A stretch of 6,081 nucleotides of DNA, taken from NCBI GenBank assembly GCA_030669465.1, contig DAOVDN010000080.1, forward strand, positions 1 to 6,081, given 5' to 3'. The position numbers were made by a program, and so were the translations under genes. This DNA is from Desulfobacterales bacterium. GTDB lineage: Bacteria > Desulfobacterota > Desulfobacteria > Desulfobacterales > ETH-SRB1. The notes under the pieces were generated by a model. It was not told the origin of the DNA. It saw only the letters and a list, made by a program, of their open reading frames with translations, and did no database searches. This document shows positions 1 through 6,032 of this stretch, in pieces (position 1 is the first letter of the stretch; every line of letters starts with the position of its first letter).

Positions 1-725
1 GCAACAGCGCTTTTCCCGTTCAAATATGTTGTGGGATACATCTGAAGTGACCCCACCGGTCTTAATGATATATAGTTTGAAACAATAAGCCCGCCTTCTT
101 CTACCCTGGTCACCGTTCTGGGCCGTACATTTATTTTTTCACCCCAGTCATGAATCATGGTAAATATAAGTTTTGCCCCTTTTTTGACATAAAATTCCGA
201 AACGCCTACATGCAGCCCTGAAATTAGATGGGGCGCTGTTGCGCACCCTGTAATAATATGGAGTTCCGAACCTTCTTCAGCGATCACAATATTGTGAACA
301 TTTTGTGAAGATCCTTCTTTGGCAATATAAAGGCACGACTGTATCGGATGCTCTGTTTTAACACCTGGAAGGGAGCGTATAAAGTACCCCTCTTGAGGTT
401 TTTTCTTTGCCAGGGATGTGAATTTGTCGGTATCTGGAGATATGTTTTTCCATATATAATTGGAAAGCCATCCATGTTTTTCCTGAGCCTGAGATATGCT
501 CATAACCTCAACGCCGTCCTGCATGGTTTTGCAGTGTATTACAGATCTGTCTTTTTGTATGAAAGTGCCGACACGCTCATTTTCATCAGTATTCACACCA
601 ACATCTAAAAGCTGGTTTGCATCTGTTGATTCGATTTGTGACAAATTTTCAATATATGCATGGTTTTCGGCATCAACCTTGTAGTTTTCAAGATTAACAT
701 CCCCGGCATCATCTATCGTGTGCAT
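1..725 (-). CDS. SufB/SufD-family Fe-S cluster assembly scaffold, minimal SmsB-like form (C-terminus cut by window edge)
   Basis: Partial gene: 241 codons are open from an ATG at 725 to the left edge, without a stop. By family, SufB/D proteins form a beta-helix scaffold that works with the SufC ATPase to build Fe-S clusters in the cytoplasm. Visible family-like segments are [18 protein letters not shown] (residues 113-130), [17 protein letters not shown] (about 145-161) and the beta-rich repeat [23 protein letters not shown] (about 173-195). The short N-terminus, with GYFIR already near residue 113, matches the compact archaeal-type protein of about 310 aa (SmsB, as in methanogen SufCB pairs) better than the 420-490 aa E. 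coli SufB or SufD. The start is well supported: AAGGAG (734-739) lies 8 nt upstream. The ATG is inside the last codons of the SufC gene (13-nt overlap), which suggests translational coupling. The C-terminal catalytic residues are outside the window, so SufB-like versus SufD-like cannot be decided here. Confidence 0.88.
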   Translation of the reverse strand, partial: MHTIDDAGDVNLENYKVDAENHAYIENLSQIESTDANQLLDVGVNTDENERVGTFIQKDRSVIHCKTMQDGVEVMSISQAQEKHGWLSNYIWKNISPDTDKFTSLAKKKPQEGYFIRSLPGVKTEHPIQSCLYIAKEGSSQNVHNIVIAEEGSELHIITGCATAPHLISGLHVGVSEFYVKKGAKLIFTMIHDWGEKINVRPRTVTRVEEGGLIVSNYISLRPVGSLQMYPTTYLNGKSAV

Positions 726-1483
726 CTGACGCACTCCTTATAACCGTATTCTCTTATCCATTTTAAAATCTCTCTTGCATTTCTTGAACAGCACAGAACT
801 CCGTCATAAAGGACATGGCCCTTATCAGCCGTTATATAATTGAGTATATTCCCTGTGTGGGTAATAACAAGAGCGGATTTTGTCCCATCAGAAACAATAT
901 TTTTATGAGGTTTTCTCTCGGGATGTTTAAGTCCTCTGTGCAAAAGCAAATTGATTGTATTGCCAATAAGGACAATGCTTTCAAGGTCTACTCCTGATTC
1001 CGGTTCATCCAGAAGAACAAGGTCAGGCTGCTGAGCCATGAGCTGAAGAAGCTCAGACCGCTTTATTTCGCCGCCTGAAAAGTTATGGTTTACATTCCGG
1101 TCAAGAAAATCAGAAAGATTAAGCTGTTTTGCCAGTTCCTCAACATCAACAGACCGGCTGCCGGCACTGATTTCAACAATCGACCTTGTCTTTAAGCCGT
1201 TAATGGTCGGAGGTCTCTGAAAGGATATCCCTATACCGAGGCGGGCACGCTCGTAAATGGGCATACAGGTGATGTTTTCCCCTTTGAACGCAATTTTCCC
1301 ATGCGTCACATTATAGCCGGAAAACCCCATTAAGGTCATCATCAGGCTGGTCTTGCCTGATCCGTTTGGTCCGAAAAGTATGTGGGTTTCCCCTTCAGGG
1401 ATTTCCATGTTAACGTTTTTCAGTATTGTTTTTCCGCCCACCTCTACTCTAAGATCTTCAATCTGCAGCATACTCTTCACCAT
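713..1483 (-). CDS. sufC: SufC-family ABC-type ATPase of Fe-S cluster assembly (SmsC-like)
   Basis: ATPase of 256 aa that powers the SufB/D-type scaffold encoded just downstream. It is soluble, with no membrane segments. All ABC motifs are present: Walker A GPNGSGKT (38-45), Q-loop in SFQRPP (87-92), signature FSGGE (135-139), Walker [10 protein letters not shown] (155-163, catalytic E160), D-loop SGVD (163-166) and switch histidine in ITHTG (H209). The motif SFQRPPTI and the [11 protein letters not shown] signature region favour SufC over transporter ATPases, and the partner gene supports this. The C-terminus carries four cysteines: CC at 231-232 and CVRC at 251-254. The first ATG (1483) has no Shine-Dalgarno; Met5 at 1471 has GGTG about 7 nt upstream and gives the usual family start [11 protein letters not shown], so Met5 may be the true start. 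No SufA, SufS, SufE or SufR gene is visible nearby, consistent with a minimal two-gene SUF-like system. Confidence 0.93.
   Translation of the reverse strand: MVKSMLQIEDLRVEVGGKTILKNVNMEIPEGETHILFGPNGSGKTSLMMTLMGFSGYNVTHGKIAFKGENITCMPIYERARLGIGISFQRPPTINGLKTRSIVEISAGSRSVDVEELAKQLNLSDFLDRNVNHNFSGGEIKRSELLQLMAQQPDLVLLDEPESGVDLESIVLIGNTINLLLHRGLKHPERKPHKNIVSDGTKSALVITHTGNILNYITADKGHVLYDGVLCCSRNAREILKWIREYGYKECVRCTR
734..739 (-). promoter_or_regulatory. Ribosome-binding site of the SufB/D-like gene, inside the SufC gene
   Basis: AAGGAG on the minus strand, 8 nt before the ATG at 725. It lies within the coding sequence of the upstream ATPase, whose stop codon (713-715) is past the new start. This fixes the start of the scaffold gene. 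Confidence 0.8.
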
Positions 1484-1513
1484 GAAAAATAATTAAGAAA
1501 CTACTCAAAATTA

Positions 1514-1630
1514 ATCACGAAAACCCGAAAGTACGAAAACACGAAATAAGACCTGAAAATTAAATGGGCGTAACCAAAATAAATCACTACCATTCTTTTT
1601 CGTGTTTTCAATCTTTCGTGTTTTCGTGAT
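1514..1630. repeat. Long inverted repeat built of short CACGAAA-type units
   Basis: Left arm 1514-1550 and right arm 1595-1630 are imperfect inverted copies, each 36-37 nt. The left arm reads ATCACGAAAACCCGAAAG and then TACGAAAACACGAAA; the reverse complement of the right arm reads ATCACGAAAACACGAAAG and then ATTGAAAACACGAAA. Each arm is itself made of repeated ACGAAA units. The 44 nt between the arms shows no gene. The structure fills most of the gap between the RNase P RNA and sufC and would fold into a long A/T-rich hairpin in either transcript. It is not followed by a clear U-tract on the minus strand, so I do not call it an intrinsic terminator. It resembles dispersed intergenic repeats of Desulfobacterota genomes, which is my recollection and not a search result. 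Confidence 0.75.
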
Positions 1631-1645
1631 GGTTCTTTTTTTGCT

Positions 1646-1659
1646 TCCCTAATTAGGGA
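1646..1659. repeat. 14-bp perfect palindrome downstream of rnpB
   Basis: TCCCTAATTAGGGA is a perfect palindrome 12 nt past the RNase P RNA 3' stem. On the minus strand it follows T6 (1665-1670) and precedes an A-rich stretch. It could be an operator or a small hairpin; nothing in the sequence decides which. Confidence 0.4.
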
Positions 1660-1670
1660 CTTGGAAAAAA

Positions 1671-2062
1671 CGGCCGGAGCGGTCTATAAGCCGAATTCTG
1701 TGCCTGGTTCGGGTTACCCCGAACCAGGTAACGATCATTCATCTAAGGATGCCGGTTGCCCGACATCTCTTGCGACCTACCCTGGAGCTTGGACGGGCCA
1801 TCCTCAAACACTCCTCTATTTGGTCTTGCACCGGGTGGGGTTTACAAAGCTTCTCCGGTCACCCGAAGAACTGGTGCGCTCTTACCGCACCTTTTCACCC
1901 TTACTCTTTTTCAGTGATCACTGAAAAAGGGCGGTATACTTTCTGTTGCACTTTCCTTCACGTTGCCGCGACTCCACGTTATGGAGCACCCTGCCCTGCG
2001 GTGTTCGGACTTTCCTCTGGATCAAAAAGTTGATCCAGCGATCGTTTGGACCGCTCCGGCCG
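1671..2062 (-). ncRNA. rnpB: RNase P RNA, bacterial type A
   Basis: Catalytic RNA subunit of RNase P, which cleaves the 5' leader from pre-tRNAs. The ends are set by the P1 helix: the 14-nt strands at 2049-2062 (5') and 1671-1684 (3') are exact complements. Conserved blocks in order on the minus strand are GAGGAAAGTCCGAACACC, AGGGCAGGGTGCT, GCAACAGAAAG, GGGTGAAAAGGTGCGGTAAG with GAGCGCACC, CAAGACCAAATAGAGG, GGGTAGGTCGC, TAGATGAATGA, and the 3' AGAATTCGGCTTATAGACC. P3 is a 9-bp hairpin with a 4-nt loop (2017-2038). P12 is a 24-nt perfect palindrome (1906-1929). P18 is GATGTCGG/CCGGCATC. The length of about 392 nt is normal. The 5' end is only 5 nt from the stop codon of the upstream zinc-ribbon gene. 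T6 directly follows the P1 3' strand and may help end transcription. Confidence 0.97.
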
Positions 2063-2066
2063 TTAA

Positions 2067-2072
2067 ATTATG
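2067..2072 (-). promoter_or_regulatory. Possible -10 element of rnpB overlapping the upstream stop codon
   Basis: CATAAT on the minus strand (5 of 6 matches to TATAAT) includes the TAA stop (2068-2070) of the zinc-ribbon gene. A start about 7 nt further on would fall near 2060, where the P1 helix begins. I see no good -35 at the proper spacing, so this is a weak call. The alternative is that rnpB is processed from a message that includes the zinc-ribbon gene. Confidence 0.3.
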
Positions 2073-2787
2073 ATTTTTCCCAGTAAATAATTCTCTGACA
2101 GTTGGGACACAACCTCAAGCTGTCACAGCGCTGAAGTTCATTGTACATCTGTGGAGGAAGATTGACATTGCATCCACAGCATACAGCATCTTTTACAGGT
2201 ACTATCGCAATTCCTCTTGGCTGCTGCTCCCTTATTATTATGTATTTTTTCAGCAATTCCGGTTCGACCATGCCGGAAACTCTGTTCCAGTCCGTATTAA
2301 GCTCCGCAAGCTTTTTCTTTCCCTCTTCCGCTTCCTGATTGATGATCTTTTTTTCATTATTTAACTGCTCTGAAATCTGTAAATATTCTTCCTTCCTCGC
2401 AGCAATGACTTTCTCTGCTCCATCCATGCGGTCCAGGCATTCTAACATTTCATCTTCGATTTGAGAATTCTTTGTCTTTAATTCTTCAATTTCCTTTAAT
2501 GATGACCGATATTCTCTGTTTGTCTTAACGAATCTAAGCTTTTCCTGGCTCTTTTTTATCTGTGAAAGATTCATCTGCGCATCAGATTCATACGAGCGAT
2601 ACTTTTTTTTCAGGTCGTTGAGCTGAGACTCCTCATCCTCTATAGTTCGTTCAAACTCCTTAAGCCTGGCATCAAGAGCTCCAACTCTTTTTGAGACATT
2701 ACTTAGTGTTGATTTGATGCTTCGGGTTTCTGTTTCGATCTTTTGGATCTTTACCAGAATATCTATCTGTTCCTTCATATTTGTCAT
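2068..2787 (-). CDS. Coiled-coil protein with C-terminal C4 zinc ribbon (COG1579/DUF164 family)
   Basis: 239 aa, cytoplasmic, with no signal peptide or membrane segment. Residues about 5-185 are a long charged, heptad-like coiled coil (IQKIETETRSIKSTLSNV through ISEQLNNEKKIINQEAEEG), containing the family hallmark KTNREYRSSLKEIEELK (88-104). The C-terminal domain has two cysteine pairs, C203/C206 (CCGC) and C227/C230 (CPNC), expected to bind one zinc. Relatives named in the literature are chlamydial CT398/CdsZ and Helicobacter HP0958/FlgZ, which act as RpoN or secretion partners, but the general function in other bacteria is not settled. I assign no specific role. The annotated ATG (2787) lies in the last unit of a 7-bp repeat array and has no Shine-Dalgarno. 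Met4 at 2778 is the other candidate and is equally unsupported. The gene ends 5 nt before rnpB. Confidence 0.9.
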   Translation of the reverse strand: MTNMKEQIDILVKIQKIETETRSIKSTLSNVSKRVGALDARLKEFERTIEDEESQLNDLKKKYRSYESDAQMNLSQIKKSQEKLRFVKTNREYRSSLKEIEELKTKNSQIEDEMLECLDRMDGAEKVIAARKEEYLQISEQLNNEKKIINQEAEEGKKKLAELNTDWNRVSGMVEPELLKKYIIIREQQPRGIAIVPVKDAVCCGCNVNLPPQMYNELQRCDSLRLCPNCQRIIYWEKS

Positions 2788-2829
2788 TTGTCACTTGTCA
2801 TTAGTCACTTGTCATTAGTCATTAGTCAA
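2781..2829. repeat. Seven tandem 7-bp repeats (T[T/A]GTCA[T/C/A])
   Basis: Consecutive plus-strand units are TTGTCAT, TTGTCAC, TTGTCAT, TAGTCAC, TTGTCAT, TAGTCAT and TAGTCAA, with no gaps. On the minus strand each reads as a variant of (A/G)TGAC(T/A)A, so a start-like ATG/GTG overlaps TGA in almost every unit. The ATG proposed for the zinc-ribbon gene is the last of these. Two more units occur at 2970-2983, beyond an inverted-repeat element that appears to sit inside the array. Confidence 0.85.
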
Positions 2830-2968
2830 TGTCCTTAACTTAAGGAGAAAATCCTTTGAATTCCCCCTTGAGGGGGGCAGGGGGTGTAAGCCATTGAAAT
2901 AACATCCCCCTAAATCCCCCTTAAAAAGGGGGACTTTAAAGAAACAGCTCTTAAGTTAATGACATTGA
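2826..2968. mobile_element. MITE-like palindromic element of about 143 bp nested in the 7-bp repeat array
   Basis: The terminal inverted repeats are 2826-2844 (TCAATGTCCTTAACTTAAG) and 2950-2968, matching at 18 of 19 positions. Inside are two further imperfectly complementary arms made of C5/G5 runs: 2863-2887, including hairpin CCCCCTTGAGGGGG, and 2902-2932, including hairpin CCCCCTTAAAAAGGGGG. There is no ORF. The 15 bp flanks, 2811-2825 and 2969-2983, are GTCATTAGTCATTAG and GTCACTAGTCATTAG (14 of 15 match). This could be a target duplication, or simply the heptad array continuing on both sides. No transposase is encoded, so any mobility would depend on an enzyme supplied elsewhere. Confidence 0.65.
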
Positions 2969-2983
2969 GTCACTAGTCATTAG
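2969..2983. repeat. Detached segment of the 7-bp repeat array
   Basis: GTCACTAGTCATTAG continues the heptad pattern of 2781-2829 on the far side of the inverted-repeat element, 20 nt before the nif3 stop codon. It supports insertion of that element into a pre-existing array. Confidence 0.6.
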
Positions 2984-3002
2984 TAATGAAACTGCTCATC
3001 CC

Positions 3003-3824
3003 TTACAAAATAACAAACGGATCATTTTCAAGCTTATATGCCTCAACTTTTACATCAATTCCGGTTTCAAGCAGAATTTTGCCAAGCCGCTCTGCAAGTA
3101 TATCGACAATCAAATGCTCTGATGCAAAATGTCCGATATCAATAAGACCAAGGTTAGCGGTTTCCGCAGCCCTTGCATCATGATACCGCAAATCTCCGCT
3201 TATGTAAACCTGCGCTCCGGATGAAAAAAAGTTGTCCATCAGGCTGGAACCGCTTCCAGTACACACAGCTACTTTATTTACAAGCAAATCATGTTTTCCC
3301 GCAACTTTTACAAATTTAAGTCCCAGTTTTTCCTTAATTTCTAATGCAAAGGATGCAAGCTCTTTGCTTTTGTCAAGCTCTCCAACACGCCCAAGACCCT
3401 GGCTGTCTTCCGGTCCTCTGGCGTTTGCCAGTACTTTCAGGTTGTTAAGTCCGATCCGATAGGCAAGAACATCGTTTATGCCGTCTGTTGCATTGTCAAG
3501 ATTGGTATGTGCTGCAAATATACCTATTCGATGCTCACCGGCCATGTGAATTATAGAACCGACAGGGGTACTGAAATCGATGGACCTCAAAGGATTAAAT
3601 ATAAGAGGATGATGAGTGATTAAAAGATCAACACCATTACTGCAGGCAGCAGCTACAACATCAGGAGCAGGATCCAGAGCAATCCAGACAGTTCGTACAG
3701 GCCAGTCCTTTTGTCCAACCTGCAGTCCAACATTATCCCATTCTTCGGCAAGACAAAATGGAGCAAGTGTCTCCATTGTCTTGATGATATCAGCTATTGT
3801 TGCGGGCATTTCTTTATTTTTCAC
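3003..3824 (-). CDS. NIF3/YbgI-family dinuclear metal-centre protein (often annotated 'GTP cyclohydrolase I type 2 homolog')
   Basis: 273 aa from the first in-frame start; a full-length, single-domain family member without the PII-like insert seen in longer homologues. The N-terminal signature LAEEWDNVGLQVG (25-37) is typical. Expected metal ligands are visible: H71-H72 in LITHHPLIF, H106 and D110 in AHTNLDNA, and H232 with E236 in GHFASEHL. Structures of the family show a hexameric toroid with two metals per subunit; the biochemical role is unproven and the GTP cyclohydrolase name is inherited annotation. The start at 3824 is a GTG directly against the U-tract of a terminator, with no room for a ribosome-binding site. 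ATG at 3809 gives MPATIADIIKTMETLAPF, the usual family N-terminus, and is more likely, with a weak AAAGAA upstream. No separate promoter is obvious, so expression may depend on read-through of the terminator. Confidence 0.92.
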   Translation of the reverse strand: MKNKEMPATIADIIKTMETLAPFCLAEEWDNVGLQVGQKDWPVRTVWIALDPAPDVVAAACSNGVDLLITHHPLIFNPLRSIDFSTPVGSIIHMAGEHRIGIFAAHTNLDNATDGINDVLAYRIGLNNLKVLANARGPEDSQGLGRVGELDKSKELASFALEIKEKLGLKFVKVAGKHDLLVNKVAVCTGSGSSLMDNFFSSGAQVYISGDLRYHDARAAETANLGLIDIGHFASEHLIVDILAERLGKILLETGIDVKVEAYKLENDPFVIL

Positions 3825-3853
3825 AAAAAAGGCGTGGTCTATGATGCCACGCC
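3825..3853 (-). terminator. Intrinsic terminator after the tRNA gene
   Basis: On the minus strand GGCGTGG, a 9-nt loop and CCACGCC form a perfect 7-bp GC-rich stem (3831-3853), followed at once by T6 (3825-3830). It lies about 80 nt past the tRNA 3' end and right before the NIF3-family gene, so it separates the tRNA transcript from that gene unless read through. Confidence 0.85.
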
Positions 3854-3858
3854 TGTTT

Positions 3859-3921
3859 GGTTCTTACCCATTTCAGCCTGGTTCTTACATATTTTTAGTC
3901 CGGTCCTTACACATTTTTAAA
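3859..3921. repeat. Three imperfect 21-22 bp direct repeats between tRNA and terminator
   Basis: Plus-strand units begin GGTTCTTAC (3859), GGTTCTTAC (3880) and GGTCCTTAC (3902), each followed by an A/T-rich CATTTTTA-like half. On the transcribed strand the core is AAATxTGTAAGxACC. They lie in the tRNA 3' trailer and show no coding capacity. Confidence 0.7.
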
Positions 3922-3931
3922 GGTCTCAGTA

Positions 3932-4004
3932 TGGGCCCACCTGGATTCGAACCAGGGACCGACCGGTTATGAGCCGGTGGCTCTGCCAACTGAGCTATGG
4001 GCCC
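3932..4004 (-). tRNA. tRNA with anticodon CAU (elongator tRNA-Met or lysidine-type tRNA-Ile2)
   Basis: A complete 73-nt cloverleaf. The acceptor GGGCCCA (4004-3998) pairs with TGGGCCC (3939-3933) and the discriminator is A (3932). The D arm is GCTC-AGTTGGCAGA-GC-type, the anticodon stem ACCGG/CCGGT encloses loop CTCATAA, the variable loop is CGGTC-type, and the T arm is CCTGG-TTCGAAT-CCAGG. CCA is not encoded. A CAU anticodon outside an initiator background (here 1-72 is a normal G-C pair) means elongator Met or Ile2. The C4-G69 and C5-G68 pairs resemble TilS identity elements of E. coli tRNA-Ile2, but the anticodon loop fits both. It has its own promoter just after rpoD and its own terminator. 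Confidence 0.95.
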
Positions 4005-4038
4005 ACAAGGACTTACTTGCGGTTTAGGCCAAAAGAAC

Positions 4039-4067
4039 TTTTTAACTTCAGAAAATTATTTTGTCAA
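4039..4067 (-). promoter_or_regulatory. Sigma-70 promoter of the tRNA gene
   Basis: On the minus strand there is a perfect -35 TTGACA (4067-4062), a 17-nt spacer and a -10 TAAAAA (4044-4039, 4 of 6 to consensus). Transcription would start near 4032, giving a leader of roughly 28 nt before the tRNA. The -35 begins 4 nt after the rpoD stop codon (4071-4073), so the whole promoter sits in the 66-nt rpoD-tRNA gap. Confidence 0.7.
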
Positions 4068-4070
4068 GTA

Positions 4071-5840
4071 CTAGGTTTCAATAAAATTTTTCAGTTTCCG
4101 GCTTCTGGTCGGATGCCTCAGTTTCCTCAAGGCCTTGGCCTCTATCTGCCTGATCCGTTCACGTGTTACCGCAAAATCTTGTCCGACTTCTTCAAGTGTA
4201 TGATCTGCTTTTTCCCCGATTCCGAACCGCATGCGTAATACCTTTTCTTCACGCGGAGTTAATGTTGCAAGGACCTTTCTTGTCTGTTCGGCAAGGTCTA
4301 TACTTACAGTGGCATCTGAAGGAAGCATAAACTTTTTATCTTCTATAAAATCACCAAGGTGGCTATCCTCTTCCTCGCCAATAGGCGTTTCCAACGAAAT
4401 AGGTTCTCTTGCAATCTTTAAGACTTTGCGCACCTTGTCTACTGAAACTTCCATTTTTTCGGCTATTTCTTCAGGTTTTGGTTCACGCCCAAGCTCCTGT
4501 ACCAGGTATCTGGATGTACGAATGAGCTTATTTATAGTTTCAATCATATGGACCGGAATTCGGATTGTCCTTGCCTGGTCTGCAATTGCTCGTGTTATGG
4601 CCTGTCGTATCCACCATGTGGCATATGTGCTGAATTTATAACCACGGCGATATTCAAACTTATCAACCGCCTTCATGAGACCTATGTTACCTTCCTGTAT
4701 TAAATCCAGAAACTGCAGGCCTCTGTTTGTATATTTTTTGGCAATACTGACAACCAGGCGCAGATTTGCCCTGGTCAGCTCACTCTTGGCTATTTTAGCT
4801 TTAAAGCGACCTTCATCAACACTGGACATAATTCTTTTTAATGTCCGGCTGTTAGCTTTGAGGGCATTCTCCCTTTCATTTATCTGTTTCTGGATCTTTT
4901 CAAGCTCTGCAAAGATTGAAGCAATTTTCTCTTTTTCCAGGTCACAACGGCGCCCGGCCCATTTAACAAACATGCTCTCTGTCTTTAAGTGAGAGCGAAG
5001 CTCTGTAACCTGCGCTTTAACTGTATCGGCATGCATTAAAATCGTTTTGTTCCCGGAATCGAACCAGTCTATCTGTTTTCTTATTTCCCTTTCGATTTCA
5101 TTTATTACTTTGCCTTCAAAACGCCAATCTTTAAGCAGATCAAAAATCTTGTTGTTCCGGCGAATTATAGAACCTCTAATCCTCCGCTGTTCATTCGGGT
5201 TTATGTCAGGTGAAAAAAGTTTTTCTCGATATTTCGCATTTTCTTCGTTTAGCTCCTTAATGGAACGGATTGTACTTAAAAACCTTTCAATCTGGAGCTC
5301 TTCGTCAACATATGTATCTCCTTCGTCAACATCTTTTAACACATGTTTTGGACGAAGAGTCCTATTTTTAATATCTCTTCCAAGATCTAAAATGTATTTC
5401 ACTCCTATCGTGGTGTCTATCAGCGCTCTTAAAACTTCTTGTTCGCCGGCTTCTATCTTTTTGGCCGTCACAACTTCTCCTTCCCTGGTCAATAGCGCAA
5501 CAAGACCCATCTCACGAAGATACATCTTGACAGGATCAGCCACAGTGCCAAAATCCAGAGCGGCTGTTGTACTTTTTTTAACCTTTTTTTCTTTAACTTT
5601 CCCTGCCTTGCTACCCACTACTTTAAGTTTCTCTTTCTTTATGATTTCTATGTTGTTCTCGCCAAACATCATAAGTGTTTCATCGATTTGATCTGAAGAA
5701 AAAATATCTTCAGAAAGAGCATCATTAACTTCCTCATAAGTTAAATATCCCTGGCTTTTCCCTTTTGAAATCAGTTTACTTAATGCCTTCTCGTTGATTT
5801 CCTTTACGTTTTTCCGTTTTGTAGCGGATTTTGTTGCCAT
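4071..5840 (-). CDS. rpoD: RNA polymerase primary sigma factor RpoD (sigma-70)
   Basis: 589 aa, a normal length for a proteobacterial primary sigma (E. coli 613). It directs core RNA polymerase to -10/-35 promoters. Regions in order: 1.1 (about 15-75, [19 protein letters not shown]), a basic linker (77-90), 1.2 (100-133, [21 protein letters not shown]), the non-conserved region (about 134-340), and region 2 (353-435). Region 2 includes [21 protein letters not shown] and the -10 recognition helix with [19 protein letters not shown]. Region 3 is about 436-510, and region 4 is 525-585 ([17 protein letters not shown] and the helix-turn-helix [20 protein letters not shown]). The presence of region 1.1 and the non-conserved region separates it from alternative sigmas. 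The start is firm: AGGAGG lies 9 nt upstream of ATG. It follows the probable dnaG, the usual partner in the sigma operon. Confidence 0.98.
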   Translation of the reverse strand: MATKSATKRKNVKEINEKALSKLISKGKSQGYLTYEEVNDALSEDIFSSDQIDETLMMFGENNIEIIKKEKLKVVGSKAGKVKEKKVKKSTTAALDFGTVADPVKMYLREMGLVALLTREGEVVTAKKIEAGEQEVLRALIDTTIGVKYILDLGRDIKNRTLRPKHVLKDVDEGDTYVDEELQIERFLSTIRSIKELNEENAKYREKLFSPDINPNEQRRIRGSIIRRNNKIFDLLKDWRFEGKVINEIEREIRKQIDWFDSGNKTILMHADTVKAQVTELRSHLKTESMFVKWAGRRCDLEKEKIASIFAELEKIQKQINERENALKANSRTLKRIMSSVDEGRFKAKIAKSELTRANLRLVVSIAKKYTNRGLQFLDLIQEGNIGLMKAVDKFEYRRGYKFSTYATWWIRQAITRAIADQARTIRIPVHMIETINKLIRTSRYLVQELGREPKPEEIAEKMEVSVDKVRKVLKIAREPISLETPIGEEEDSHLGDFIEDKKFMLPSDATVSIDLAEQTRKVLATLTPREEKVLRMRFGIGEKADHTLEEVGQDFAVTRERIRQIEAKALRKLRHPTRSRKLKNFIET

Positions 5841-5849
5841 ATAACTTTG

Positions 5850-5855
5850 CCTCCT
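5850..5855 (-). promoter_or_regulatory. Shine-Dalgarno of rpoD, abutting a mobile-element target duplication
   Basis: AGGAGG on the minus strand, 9 nt before the rpoD ATG at 5840. Its upstream base (5855) overlaps one copy of the 7-bp direct repeat TGCAAGC (plus strand) that flanks the adjacent palindromic element, so the insertion just missed the ribosome-binding site. Confidence 0.85.
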
Positions 5856-5861
5856 GCAAGC

Positions 5862-6024
5862 GAGACCTTTGCAAAACTGCCATTTTTCCGTGATGCGGCG
5901 TCAGGCTTCAAATTTTGGCACGGAGTGAAGCTTTAGCGCTATCCTCAAAATACTCAATGTATTCCTCCGGTTAAAATTCTTGCCTTCCTTGCCTGACAAA
6001 AAAATGTCACGTTTTGCAAAGGTC
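5862..6024. mobile_element. MITE-like palindromic element, about 163 bp, inserted between dnaG and rpoD
   Basis: Terminal inverted repeats share a perfect 15-bp core: AGACCTTTGCAAAAC at 5863-5877 and its complement at 6011-6025. The match continues imperfectly through TGCCATTTTT versus GTGACATTTTT, and a further inverted pair GTCAGGC/GCCTGAC lies at 5900-5906 and 5991-5997. The flanks are a 7-bp direct repeat, TGCAAGC, at 5855-5861 and 6025-6031, consistent with a target-site duplication; one base at the edge is ambiguous. No transposase is encoded. Removing the element and one repeat copy leaves 22 nt between the presumed dnaG stop and the rpoD start, a normal operon gap. It lies inside the rpoD 5' untranslated region. 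Confidence 0.75.
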
Positions 6025-6032
6025 TGCAAGCC

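Noticed and set aside
284..475. A 63-codon minus-strand ORF
   Set aside because: It is out of frame inside the SufB/D-like gene, which is continuously open across the region with recognisable family segments.
1661..2033. Two overlapping plus-strand ORFs of 87 and 94 codons
   Set aside because: They lie wholly antisense to the RNase P RNA, whose conserved blocks and P1 helix explain the sequence.
2781..2829. CRISPR array
   Set aside because: The units are 7 bp and contiguous, with no spacers.
2863..2932. Intrinsic terminator from the C5/G5 hairpins
   Set aside because: No U-tract follows on either strand at the right place; the hairpins are internal parts of the inverted-repeat element.
3616..3972. 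A 118-codon plus-strand ORF and its neighbour at 3711-3920
   Set aside because: They run antisense through the NIF3-family gene, the terminator and the tRNA; no start signal or family motif.
5047..5691. A 214-codon plus-strand ORF
   Set aside because: It is antisense to the rpoD non-conserved region; the composition is serine/leucine/phenylalanine-rich, as expected from the complement of a lysine/glutamate-rich gene.
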